From: Brienomyrus brachyistius
Taxonomy: Eukaryota > Chordata > Actinopteri > Osteoglossiformes > Mormyridae
Direction: 5' to 3'
Length of the DNA: 64,000 nucleotides
Assembly (NCBI RefSeq): GCF_023856365.1
Contig: NW_026042438.1
Location: 243,664-307,663, forward strand
The notes under the pieces are model-generated. The model had not been told where the DNA came from. It saw only the letters and a list, made by a program, of their open reading frames with translations, and ran no database searches. Each line of letters begins with the position of its first letter. Position 1 is the stretch's first letter. Of this stretch, positions 20,239-28,932 are shown in pieces. A program made the position numbers and the translations under genes.

Positions 20239-21542
20239 CTCACCGGCTCTCGGCTGAATGTACCAAATCTGAATTGGACCTGTTTGCGGCCCCTATGACG
20301 CAATTATCCATAGATCAGACCAATTATGTAGAAATCAACCCATTAAATTCCATTACCGATCAGGATGTTTTGGATTTCCTAATACCGGGGTCGGGCAATT
20401 TCTATGTGGACCTCAACTCTACACTGCTATATCTAAGGCTCAAGATCGTTAGGGCCGATGGAGCCCCCCTGCTTGACGCCGACCCCTGCGGTATTATACA
20501 GTACCCGCTAAACGGCATATTCTCCCAGCTGGATGTGAGTCTGAACGACGTCCTGATCAGTTCTTCGTCGGCCACGCACCCCTATAGGTCAGTCATAGAG
20601 ACCCTGCTCAATTTTTCTACGGATACGCTAGAGAGTCAGTTTTCGGCAGGGCTCTGGTACAAAGACGTCGGGGGCGACTTGGATAGCGTGGACGTCTCAG
20701 CGCAGGGCCCCAACGTGGGGTTACAGAAGCGAGCCGCCTTCTGTAGAAACTCTCAGGAGTTTTCTCTGATGGGTCCTATACACGCCGATATTTTTTTCAG
20801 CGAACGAATGCTGTTAAACAACGTGGATATACGCTTAAAGTTTGTAAAGGCTAAAAGCGACTTTAGTCTCATGTGTAGAAATGACACCGATTACGAGCTG
20901 AAAATACTGAGGGCCAGCCTGTTTGTGAAAAAAGTGGAGGTCTCCCCGGCGGTGTCACTGGGTCACTCGGCCGCTCTCATGAAAGCAAACGCCCTGTACC
21001 CTATAAGCAGGGTAGTCGTTAAAAATTATACGCTGCCCGCACAATCGCGGGTTTGCCCGCAGGACAACCTCTTCCTGGGCAACTTACCGCGCTACATCGT
21101 TTTGGGGATCGTGGACCACGCCGCGTTCGTGGGCACGCGAAACAGAAAGCCGTTCAGGTTTCAGCATTGTGACCTGGAATTTCTGAGCCTCTCAGTCAAC
21201 GGGCGACACATACCCAGCAAACCGTTCCAGCCCGATTTTAGAGCGAGGCAGTCGGTCAGAGAGTTTTACAACCTTTTCCTGGCTACAAACAGGCATTTAA
21301 AGGATTCGCCCTTATGCATCAACCGCGAGGATTTTGAAAACGGATACTCGCTATTTGCTCTCAATCTCTCCCGAGACGACGAGCTGGACGGCGGTGCCCT
21401 GTCACCCGCCATCAGCGGCACGTGCCGTCTGGATTTAAGGTTCAGAGCCCCACTACCTCGAACCATGAGTCTCATCGTCTACGCCTGCTTCGACAGCGTG
21501 ATTGAAATAAACGCCAAGAGACAGGTTTTGGTGGACTTTTAA
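20229..21542 (+). CDS. Major capsid protein, double jelly roll (437 aa)
   Basis: The protein builds the hexon-like trimers of the icosahedral shell. Family features are the start with ELDLFAAPMTQLSIDQTNYV, the strands FYVDLNSTLLYLRLKIVRADG, the FSQLDVSLND segment, the HPYRSVIETLLNF segment that follows it, and a second jelly roll ending RAPLPRTMSLIVYA. The length is at the short end for Mavericks but the frame is complete. GC content is higher than in the flanking host DNA. It starts 10 bases inside the tail of the frameshifted pX reading frame, and the protease gene begins 14 bases after its stop, in a tight late-gene cluster. Confidence 0.95.
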   Translation: MALAHRLSAECTKSELDLFAAPMTQLSIDQTNYVEINPLNSITDQDVLDFLIPGSGNFYVDLNSTLLYLRLKIVRADGAPLLDADPCGIIQYPLNGIFSQLDVSLNDVLISSSSATHPYRSVIETLLNFSTDTLESQFSAGLWYKDVGGDLDSVDVSAQGPNVGLQKRAAFCRNSQEFSLMGPIHADIFFSERMLLNNVDIRLKFVKAKSDFSLMCRNDTDYELKILRASLFVKKVEVSPAVSLGHSAALMKANALYPISRVVVKNYTLPAQSRVCPQDNLFLGNLPRYIVLGIVDHAAFVGTRNRKPFRFQHCDLEFLSLSVNGRHIPSKPFQPDFRARQSVREFYNLFLATNRHLKDSPLCINREDFENGYSLFALNLSRDDELDGGALSPAISGTCRLDLRFRAPLPRTMSLIVYACFDSVIEINAKRQVLVDF

Positions 21543-21556
21543 TCATCATCATCATC

Positions 21557-22102
21557 ATGAACACTCACCAGCTGGAATGCGTTTTACGGCCCCTGCTGGG
21601 GGATGCTTTTGGAGGCGTGTGGCCTAGCGATTTATTACCCACCCGCATAGAGACCAGGCCCGCTTTTCTGGTCGCAAACACGCATGACCAGAATAGAGAG
21701 GGTGAACACTGGATCGGGATAATTTTGGAGCCCCAAGAGGGTAAAGCCTCCTTCTTTGATTCTTACGGTTATCCCCCCGATTCCCCTTACTACCCAAAGA
21801 GTTTTATGAGCTTCTTGGGGAGGCACGCTACCGAAATAAGGTATAATACGCGTCAAGTTCAACATGACTTTTCTTCCACGTGCGGGGCCCACGTCGCCTT
21901 TTTCCTCTACCGGCGCTTCAAGGGACTTTCATTTCAAGAGACTATGATGTTGTACTCTGACGACTTGAGGAAAAACGACGCTCTAGTATCCGAGTTTATC
22001 AAGAAATATCACAAGTGTATTAGCCGTGTTAATGCCGATAAACTTTCAAAGCCGCAAAATGTATGTTCGTTAAAACTATTTAAAGATTGTTATGCTTGTT
22101 AG
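21557..22102 (+). CDS. Adenain-like C5 cysteine maturation protease (181 aa)
   Basis: The protease cleaves capsid and core precursors during virion maturation. The catalytic set is visible and in order: H51 (GEHWIGI), D68 (SFFDSYG), Q102 and C109 (STCGAHVAFF), with Q to C spaced seven residues as in adenain. A leader of repeated ATC triplets precedes the ATG. The last 25 residues are lysine- and cysteine-rich. It is the last gene of the rightward block. AATAAA follows the stop (about 22118) and the opposing gene ends about 115 bases away. Confidence 0.94.
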   Translation: MNTHQLECVLRPLLGDAFGGVWPSDLLPTRIETRPAFLVANTHDQNREGEHWIGIILEPQEGKASFFDSYGYPPDSPYYPKSFMSFLGRHATEIRYNTRQVQHDFSSTCGAHVAFFLYRRFKGLSFQETMMLYSDDLRKNDALVSEFIKKYHKCISRVNADKLSKPQNVCSLKLFKDCYAC

Positions 22103-22217
22103 ATTCATGTTGGGGAAAAAATAAAAACGTGACACCCTTTATTCAATAAATTTTACATTTTATTAACCGACGCGTTACAGGCGTTTTAATTCTTTTTCAC
22201 ACACGTATATAAAACAC
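22103..22217. terminator. Convergent 3' ends with polyadenylation signals
   Basis: Between the two converging gene blocks lie AATAAA words on the + strand (about 22118 and 22145) and TTTATT (AATAAA on the minus strand, about 22138 and 22160). Both blocks probably end here. Confidence 0.6.
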
Positions 22218-23039
22218 TTAATCGTTGTAATCTATCCACGGAGCATAAGGAGTACCCTTTAAAGGCCATAAACGATATTCTGGGGAGGAATCGCGCGCTG
22301 TGTGAGGGGTTCCCTCAAGCGGTGGTGGTGAGTCGTCAACAATACGTTTTCTACGTCTCCCGAGGTTCTGTTTCACAGGAGGGGAGGAGGGAGGCGGGGG
22401 ATCCCTTCCGCCGTAATCTTTAAGATGACTTAGGGCTTTCCTGGCTTGGATGTTACCCACGCTCGTGAGGGGGATGTTTAATTCTGATATCACGTTTAAA
22501 AAGGGTTCCCAGCCTTTAGGATATCCGCCGGCGTGGGATTTAGGCTGCGATAAAGTTTTCATCAAATCTAAAATATGGGAACCTTTAATGGGTCTATCTC
22601 TGATGATGAGTTCACCCGACTGGGTCCAACGTACCGCCCCGTCGGAATCGAGCAGTTTATGCAAGATGTACCCCACGTTCTTTCTAGCCCTAGGCGCCAC
22701 TTGCTGGATAACTTCCTGTACAGATTTGTCCCCAGTCGCGCCGCCGCCGTCAGGCTGTCTCCCCTCCTCCTCCTCCTCCGTTTTTTCTTTCCGCTCTGTA
22801 AGGACAATTTCTCGCCCCTGATTTTCCTCTTTTCGGGCTAGATTCAGATACCTCTGTAGCAATTGGTTGTATCTCTTCACTTTTTCATCCAGATGCATAG
22901 CCGGCTGATTTATTAAACCCTGCATCTGGTGTTCGAGTTCACCCAGGGCCGATTCCCCGATGGTATGCGGGGTCGCCCTCTGGGTCAGCGTACGCAGTTG
23001 CTGGGGGCTGAGCATAAACATTTTCTTGACTTGGCTCAT
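22218..23039 (-). CDS. Conserved Maverick protein of unknown function (273 aa)
   Basis: This resembles a protein present in many animal Mavericks/adintoviruses. The N-terminus (KKMFMLSPQQL) and helical residues 20-75 (with KVKRYNQLLQRYL) are followed by an acidic E-run (about residues 88-93) and a globular part at about 105-185 that reads KNVGYILHKLLDSDG, GELIIRDRPIKGSHI, GWEPFLNVISELNIP. The C-terminus is Pro/Arg-rich, with basic GRRRKR near 227-232. Presumed structural or virion-associated because it lies in the packaging gene block; function is not known to me. It starts 14 bases after the 113-aa gene ends, so the two are likely co-expressed. Confidence 0.85.
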   Translation of the reverse strand: MSQVKKMFMLSPQQLRTLTQRATPHTIGESALGELEHQMQGLINQPAMHLDEKVKRYNQLLQRYLNLARKEENQGREIVLTERKEKTEEEEEGRQPDGGGATGDKSVQEVIQQVAPRARKNVGYILHKLLDSDGAVRWTQSGELIIRDRPIKGSHILDLMKTLSQPKSHAGGYPKGWEPFLNVISELNIPLTSVGNIQARKALSHLKDYGGRDPPPPSSPPVKQNLGRRRKRIVDDSPPPLEGTPHTARDSSPEYRLWPLKGTPYAPWIDYND

Positions 23040-23053
23040 GTTGCTGGAAAAGG

Positions 23054-23395
23054 CTAGTTAGCCGTCTTACCGGCAAACAGGCTTGTAACGAATGGCAGAG
23101 CCACTGATAAGAGCGGTAATAAGAATCCTCCTTTTTGAAGAATTGCCACGCGTTTCCTAGCGACGCTGTTTTTCTTACATGCGAAAAGTTTAATCAATCT
23201 TTTCTGTTTCTTGAGTTTGGTAAATTGAGCTACGGTTAAAGGTATGCGACCTCTTATGAGATTGAGACAGATTTCGGAGAGAGCCAAAATTATGTCGTTA
23301 GATGGGTCAGCCGTAAGAATCTTTTTACGTTTCACCCCCCTCGTCCTCTGTAAAACTTTAAGGGTCGGCAGGTGTTTCCTGAGATGTTCGGACAT
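23054..23395 (-). CDS. Small basic protein with hydrophobic C-terminus (113 aa)
   Basis: This resembles a protein found in many animal Mavericks. It is strongly basic (KRKK at 22-25; KKQKRLIKLFACKK near 62-75) and includes the conserved-looking segment ALSEICLNLIRGRIPLT. The last 25 residues, after the GG of LQKGGFLLPLL, are hydrophobic and could insert in a membrane. Such a layout suits a core or membrane-active virion protein; it has been compared to adenovirus core proteins, but the role is not established. It lies 17 bases after the ATPase gene. Confidence 0.85.
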   Translation of the reverse strand: MSEHLRKHLPTLKVLQRTRGVKRKKILTADPSNDIILALSEICLNLIRGRIPLTVAQFTKLKKQKRLIKLFACKKNSVARKRVAILQKGGFLLPLLSVALPFVTSLFAGKTAN

Positions 23396-23412
23396 AGCTT
23401 AGTAGTGATAAA

Positions 23413-24090
23413 TCAATGGCTCGCCGGTAGAAAGACGATGGGTAACGACCCCGGTAATAATCCGGTCCTGAGTCGGAACTCTTCTGGGCACGTGGCTCTC
23501 AAATCGACCAATAAATAGCCGTGCGCGGGCCCTGTGGCCTCATGGTAGGCATCTAGAAAAAACTTTTTCTGCCAAGGAAACATTTGCTGAGCTAAAACTT
23601 TGATTTGCATTCTGTCTCGCACATTCTTAAACAGACAATAATAAGTCGTATTTAGGGCTATAGTCCTGCTGTACTTGCCCTGGTGAAATACGTTCTGCAC
23701 CAGGTAGATGACCGAGATTTGACGGTGATGTCTGAACCTCGTGAAAGCTTCTGCCACGAGTTTGTTTTCGGACGTGCTGTCCATCAAATCATCGATGATT
23801 ATCAAGGAGCCTGAGGGGAAGCGCTCCTCATCCTCCCAGCTTTTGGGAAGCCCTTGTATAAATTCAATTTCGCTGATCCGATCGCGTAGTTCATCATAAA
23901 GCGGCTGATGGGAAGCGAAACACCACACAATTTTTTTAACGGGGCCCCCTATGAAACAGTGACTCTGATTTAAAAGCATTTCTTTAGTGAAATAGGTTTT
24001 CCCCGAAGAACTTGCCCCTGCGATTATAGCCGTAAACGGGAGTTCTAAACGGTGATCAAAGTCGACCTCTCTCACGCCGCTACCCATCAT
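23413..24090 (-). CDS. FtsK/HerA-type genome packaging ATPase
   Basis: The ATPase pumps the genome into the capsid. Walker A is GASSSGKT (about residues 24-31 from the chosen start) and Walker B is LIIIDDLMD (about 95-103). Helical arginine-rich segments follow. The open frame extends to 24114, but the upstream eight codons come from a T-run; ATG at 24090 has an AAA context and begins MMGSG, where the family normally starts. The C-terminal LLPGSLPIVFL is complete. It is first of three tightly spaced leftward genes, with a TATA-like box about 50 bases upstream. Confidence 0.94.
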   Translation of the reverse strand: MMGSGVREVDFDHRLELPFTAIIAGASSSGKTYFTKEMLLNQSHCFIGGPVKKIVWCFASHQPLYDELRDRISEIEFIQGLPKSWEDEERFPSGSLIIIDDLMDSTSENKLVAEAFTRFRHHRQISVIYLVQNVFHQGKYSRTIALNTTYYCLFKNVRDRMQIKVLAQQMFPWQKKFFLDAYHEATGPAHGYLLVDLRATCPEEFRLRTGLLPGSLPIVFLPASH

Positions 24091-24140
24091 TTTGCAAAAA
24101 AAAAAAAAACACACTGACGAAACGGTAAATACTGCCCTAA

Positions 24141-24150
24141 TCTTTTAAAT
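24141..24150 (-). promoter_or_regulatory. TATA-like box of ATPase gene block
   Basis: On the minus strand ATTTAAAAGA lies about 50 bases before the ATPase start. The T13 run and the GCAAA before the ATG would be in the leader. Confidence 0.4.
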
Positions 24151-24158
24151 CTTTCCGA

Positions 24159-24160
<2 letters not shown>

Positions 24161-24192
<32 letters not shown>
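24161..24192. repeat. (AC)n microsatellite inside the Maverick
   Basis: Sixteen AC units upstream of the ATPase gene. Confidence 0.95.
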
Positions 24193-24196
<4 letters not shown>

Positions 24197-24309
24197 AAAC
24201 CACTGCTGGAGGGGTGTCAGCTTTCACAGACACAGAGTGCATGGGTAAGTTTTTAATAAAAACTCTTGTGATAAATGTACAAAACATTTCAGTACACAAG
24301 TTTGAAAAT

Positions 24310-24625
24310 AAAAAACATCTTACTAGGAACATTTTAAAAACATCTTAAAACATCTTTCATTTTTAAAAACATCTTTGGAAAAAACTTTTCATTTTTAAAA
24401 ACATCTTACTATGAACATTTTAAAAACATCATACTATGATCATTTTAAAAACATCTTTGTAAAAAACTTTTCATTTTTAAAAACATCTTACTAGGAACAT
24501 TTCTCAGTTTAAAACATTTGTACATCTTACTTTGATTTTAAAAAACATCTTTGAAAAAAACTTTTCATTTTAAAACAAATGAACATCTTTGATTTTTAGA
24601 AAAAACTTTAAAAGCCCTTTTGCGA
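24310..24625. repeat. AT-rich tandem repeat after DNA polymerase gene
   Basis: Imperfect units built from TTTTTAAAAACATCTT, ACTATGAACATTTTAAAAACATC and GGAAAAAACTTTTCA recur about six times. They fill the gap between the polymerase stop and the ATPase promoter. No gene fits in it. A role as terminator, origin or recombination relic is possible but unproven. Confidence 0.75.
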
Positions 24626-24643
24626 TGCTGCTAGTTTTACATT

Positions 24644-27600
24644 TCAGTAACCAAAAGGCAGAGTTTCCCCGCTAGCCAGCAATCTGCGTTTGTCGTAGAC
24701 GACCCTGACCTTTTTATCTAGAGGCCTATTAAACAGGCGAAAGCTTTTCATGTCGCGTTCGATTTTGTTGTACTGCGTCATTATAGCGGGGTTATTCCTA
24801 CAACCTCCGATGTAGTTTTCAATCAATCCGATCATACTGTCAAAGTTTACCTTTTGACAGGTTTCGTAATTTAGAGTTATACCCTTACATTTCATTTGTG
24901 TTTTCCCGTTGTTGAGTCGGTAACAGTAACTTTTTGGTCCCAGCGCACCCCACGAAGCAATGTATTCGTCGGGGGCTAATTCGGACGTCAGCTCGCCCAG
25001 GTAATTGCCTAAGGTCGGGTCATATTCACCAGGCCTGCTTATGTACACGATGCTGTCGGTGTCGTGATACAGCACCCTCCGCCCCAATCTTTCCAGTTCT
25101 TTGTAAAGCGTCAACCGACCCCACGCGGTAGTTTGACACGCTATGAATATGTTAGTCTTTCCCGGCGGCACTTTGTAGGAAGACTTGAAACGCCAGCGGA
25201 TGAGGGCGACCTCGTCGTTGACAAACGCGAAGCTGGAAATCTCGTACAGGTCCGAGCAGAAAAAATTAAAAAATTCCCCCGGGTCAGACACTATACATGT
25301 CTGGAGCATGTTGCTCCTCTGCGCCAGTTTACCCCACAGAGAGTTAAGCAGAAGTTTGGACACTTGCCGCTTCCCTTCATTAGACACTATCTGATCGGGC
25401 TCCAATTCGATCCCCTCACGCTCGAGATAGTTTTTTATGTACTCCCTGCGACCCACGTCATCGGTCGCGTCGTCGGGGTAGCCCGAAGCCTGCTGCTTCA
25501 CTTTGAGAAAGGTTTTAATGTAATCTCTAAACAGGTCGCCGCTGGTCTGGGGAAAATGCCACACTTCGTGAATTTTAACGAGCGAGTACCCCCTGTCTAA
25601 AGCCAGATTTAGCTCCGCAGTTACCCACACGCCTATCAATGCCCGCTCTGCGTCGGAATGCCCGCACGCCCCCTCCTGTCTGTTCTCGATCGCGCACGTC
25701 CTGCACAGTGTAAACACCAGTTTCCCATTTGGCAGTCTGCTGGGTAGGACGGGGAAAAACAGCTCGCGCGGGGTGTTGACCGTGGCTTTGATCAGGCCAA
25801 AGTATTCATTCAGAGGCTTAAAATTCGAATGAATGATTTCCGGGTGCCCCACGGGGAATTCACATTTAGCCAGAGTGTACGGGTACAGCGACGTGAAATC
25901 CACGTAGCGGACGCGCTCTTGCCCCGTGACGTCGTAACGCAGGCGAATGGCCGACGTCCGACCCCCAAAAAGCGCTTCTCGCGGCCTTAGGGGCTCAGGG
26001 GGCTCAAAGTCTGACAGGAAACGCTGTACCTGTGGGTCGTGAGTTTTAGCGTGAGCCCATTCGTGTTCCCAGATGGATTCCACGTTCATATTAAACTCTT
26101 GGCGCAACGACTCGAGTTTTTCCCTTGTTTTAACGTACAGGGCACCGAAGCTCTCGCGGGTCAGGGGGCAGATATCGTGTTCGTTGTTGCAGGTAGGACA
26201 GCCGTGAAACTGACAGCCTAGAAACTCGAAAGCCCATTTCTCCCCCTCAATCTCGGCGTATCCGTCTAAGTGAAAGCGCCCCACACTCACTTCACCCCCG
26301 CGCAGCGCGTGTCGAATTTCGATGCCGCGCGCGCGCCCGATGAATTCCAGCCACTGGATGGACACGCTCGAATAACTTTTGTATTGCCTCCTGTAATCCC
26401 ATACATCCGGGATCGCGATCGTATCTCTGGGCAGGAAATTTGTCCTGTAAACTAGCAACGCGGCCGAAGCGATGGTGGCCGCGGAGAAGGGATCGCAACC
26501 CGTGAGCGTTTTAAACTCCCGCAGGAAGCGCAAGCAGCCCTCTCTCAGAATCTCCACGTCGTTCTTACAGTAAGCGATCATCTCTTTGTGAAAATTAAAG
26601 GTCTGGTGCTTTACAGCGTCGTACCATTGATAAAACTTGTCGCGTTCTTTGGTGGACATTTGATCGGGCCCAAATTGATCGGGAGGGGGGTAGGGTCCCA
26701 CGTAACTAAAGTTTTCCACGTCTGTGAAATGATGCGGAAAATAGCCTTTTCGCATCTGAGTCGAGCATCCCATCGCATCGGGGATTTTTCTCAACGGCAT
26801 GCTTAGAAAGGAGTGACTGTCGATGTACCTCTGCTCAAACAGGCTGTCCAGGATGAGAATGATTTTATTCCCCTGCGATACCACACGCGGTTCCACGCCT
26901 TCCTTCACCATCGCGTTCAGTATGATGTAATTATCGAATGCCTTACCGTAGTGACTAATGAAACAGACGCCTCTATAACAGGGCGCCCTGAAATGTCTGA
27001 GAAACTGTAGCGCGCAGTTGGGCCCCTCGGCGGTCATTGTCTCGTTCTGATCGGAGATGGCGCAGACGTACACCGGGATATGGGTACCCGACCTCTGAGA
27101 TGTTTCAAAGTCAAAAAACACATATTCGGTGGCCTTTTTACGCCCCTCACCCCTTTCGGCCCGTTCCCCTATGTTAGGCTTCTCGGGTGGATTTAGATAG
27201 CAGAGATGTGGGGTGGATATGTCTGACACGGCCGTGTGGAGTTTAGCGTCGCAGATATTACATTTTTCTGCTTTACACGAGTGCGGTTTTGGGTTCTCGG
27301 GAGTGAGGTAGTATCTGAGCCCGCAGGCTTTGCATTTTCTGAACTTGTCACAGGGGGTAGCGAGCTCCCCCCTAACTGGGCAGACCCTAGGCGTACGGTG
27401 GCGCTCAAAGCAGGTGTCATTTAAACATCTGAAATTACAACGCTCACATAGTATCGCCGGTGTGCTTTCACCTTCTCTGCAATTAGTCTGACAGACGCTA
27501 CAAAATTTTTCGCATTGATGAGAGTGAGGCGAATCGTACCCTTTGAAACAGCTCGGGCAAACGTACCCCACGCCTAAGAAGCCCTTTACGCTTTTAATGC

Positions 27601-28717
27601 CGTAAAAATGCTGATTGTGTAAAAAGAAATACACCGCCCGTCTACCGTCGCTAGGCGTGGGTGTCTGGTAAATTTGGAGATTGTTTGAATAAGGTTGTTG
27701 ATAATACACCACTGCTTTGCAATCAATGATTTTCTCGAAATTGATAATGTCATTCAAAGCGACTGCGTGATCGGGGGTGAATCCCGCTTTCTCCTGTAAC
27801 TCCAGGCCGAGCTTTTCAGCCTCGGCGTCAGTAAAGTTTTCGTGCAGCAGATGCGCCAAGTTTATGGCGAAACACGCGTTGGTGTTGTTATTAATGATAA
27901 ACATGTGTCTGGCTTTTTTAGAAATTATTTCTGAAGCTAACATGGTCTGTAGTTTACGTTTGTTCCCGCCGCCGCGTGGGATATTTATTACGTCTACGAT
28001 TACTTCTAGGTTGGAATCGTTTAAAATCTCTTGATTAGACTGTACCAGGCGATCCAGCAGCTGCTGCAAGTCTGTCAGCTCCCCCACCCCATACCGTACA
28101 ATTTGCGACAGCTCGTCGTTTAAAAAGTCAGCGCGCAGGGTGACCTGTATATAGGCTCCCCATACGGCGTAAGGAATCGCCTCATTCACAATATTTTGAA
28201 ACCCCTCGATTACATTTTCATAGTACTCGCGGAAATTGCCTTCGTTTCTAGGTCGCGGGATATTTAGAATCCGCCTAATCTGTACGTTATTGAATCTGCG
28301 GCGATGAAGGACCCCGTCAGGCTGGGGATCCACGTCACCGACGGCACCGCCACCTTCCTGTTGAACATTTTCAAATTGTCCCAGCCCAAATTCATTTTCA
28401 ATCTCCTCAGCATCGAGAAGAAATTCCACGTCTGACAAGGCCTCCCACAATTCAGAATCCGCGGGGGACCATGCGACCTCGTCGGTGGGGGGTAGCCCCG
28501 CTTCTGCTTCAGAACCCCTTTCATTTAACATGCTTGTTAATGTCTCTAAGGATGGGAGAAAACAGGGGTCCTGGGCCAGTGTTTCAGCAGACGCCGCTGG
28601 TGGCGAGTCGTGTTGAGCAGAGTAATCCGCATCATTTTCATTATTAGCATTGTTGATAATGGCTATTTCATTTAATAAGGCTTCGGGTATAGCCGCTGGG
28701 GGTGTTGCTCCGTCCAT
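24644..28717 (-). CDS. Protein-primed family B DNA polymerase (1,357 aa)
   Basis: The enzyme copies the linear element from its protein-capped ends. In order: acidic N-terminus (1-140); helical region (140-260); a segment with C282 and H370 (TNACFAINLAHLL, NQHFYGIKSVKGF) that may be OTU-like; five Cys/His clusters (387-500); exonuclease Exo I FFDFETS (D536, E538), Exo II AFDNY (D595), Exo III YCKNDVEIL (D720); a Cys-rich nuclease-like insert (GCQFHGCPTC, 834-843); PolA DFTSLYP (D940), PolB KLLLNSLWG (1121-1129), PolC YHDTDS (D1219, D1221). All catalytic motifs are intact. The length is normal for vertebrate Mavericks. It reads towards the ATPase, away from the right repeat. Confidence 0.97.
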   Translation of the reverse strand: MDGATPPAAIPEALLNEIAIINNANNENDADYSAQHDSPPAASAETLAQDPCFLPSLETLTSMLNERGSEAEAGLPPTDEVAWSPADSELWEALSDVEFLLDAEEIENEFGLGQFENVQQEGGGAVGDVDPQPDGVLHRRRFNNVQIRRILNIPRPRNEGNFREYYENVIEGFQNIVNEAIPYAVWGAYIQVTLRADFLNDELSQIVRYGVGELTDLQQLLDRLVQSNQEILNDSNLEVIVDVINIPRGGGNKRKLQTMLASEIISKKARHMFIINNNTNACFAINLAHLLHENFTDAEAEKLGLELQEKAGFTPDHAVALNDIINFEKIIDCKAVVYYQQPYSNNLQIYQTPTPSDGRRAVYFFLHNQHFYGIKSVKGFLGVGYVCPSCFKGYDSPHSHQCEKFCSVCQTNCREGESTPAILCERCNFRCLNDTCFERHRTPRVCPVRGELATPCDKFRKCKACGLRYYLTPENPKPHSCKAEKCNICDAKLHTAVSDISTPHLCYLNPPEKPNIGERAERGEGRKKATEYVFFDFETSQRSGTHIPVYVCAISDQNETMTAEGPNCALQFLRHFRAPCYRGVCFISHYGKAFDNYIILNAMVKEGVEPRVVSQGNKIILILDSLFEQRYIDSHSFLSMPLRKIPDAMGCSTQMRKGYFPHHFTDVENFSYVGPYPPPDQFGPDQMSTKERDKFYQWYDAVKHQTFNFHKEMIAYCKNDVEILREGCLRFLREFKTLTGCDPFSAATIASAALLVYRTNFLPRDTIAIPDVWDYRRQYKSYSSVSIQWLEFIGRARGIEIRHALRGGEVSVGRFHLDGYAEIEGEKWAFEFLGCQFHGCPTCNNEHDICPLTRESFGALYVKTREKLESLRQEFNMNVESIWEHEWAHAKTHDPQVQRFLSDFEPPEPLRPREALFGGRTSAIRLRYDVTGQERVRYVDFTSLYPYTLAKCEFPVGHPEIIHSNFKPLNEYFGLIKATVNTPRELFFPVLPSRLPNGKLVFTLCRTCAIENRQEGACGHSDAERALIGVWVTAELNLALDRGYSLVKIHEVWHFPQTSGDLFRDYIKTFLKVKQQASGYPDDATDDVGRREYIKNYLEREGIELEPDQIVSNEGKRQVSKLLLNSLWGKLAQRSNMLQTCIVSDPGEFFNFFCSDLYEISSFAFVNDEVALIRWRFKSSYKVPPGKTNIFIACQTTAWGRLTLYKELERLGRRVLYHDTDSIVYISRPGEYDPTLGNYLGELTSELAPDEYIASWGALGPKSYCYRLNNGKTQMKCKGITLNYETCQKVNFDSMIGLIENYIGGCRNNPAIMTQYNKIERDMKSFRLFNRPLDKKVRVVYDKRRLLASGETLPFGY

Positions 28718-28932
28718 ACCTGTTGATTCTCTCGCAGATTTTCTCTTGACCGGTCGGCGTAGTCTCTCTCTCTCTCTCGTACATAGAAAAAAAAAAAAAA
28801 GAGAATACCTATTATTAGAATGTTATTTTTTAATTGAATAGCATTTTTATAACAGGAATAAAAGAAATAATATACTTACCGGGTAAGGTCTCGATGAAAC
28901 TTGTGGTTCTTTGGCTGGTACAAACTTTGGTA
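28718..28932 (-). promoter_or_regulatory. Upstream region of DNA polymerase gene, possible 5' UTR intron
   Basis: On the minus strand a strong 5' splice site, GGTAAGTATA, has its GT at 28879-28878. A T-run (about 28787-28800) followed by an AG lies before the ATG, a plausible acceptor near 28780. A GA microsatellite follows. No TATA box is clear; transcription may start inside the right terminal repeat. Confidence 0.4.

Noticed and set aside
22450..22841. Plus-strand ORFs (123 and 88 codons) across the 273-aa gene
   Set aside because: They are shadows of the conserved minus-strand gene.
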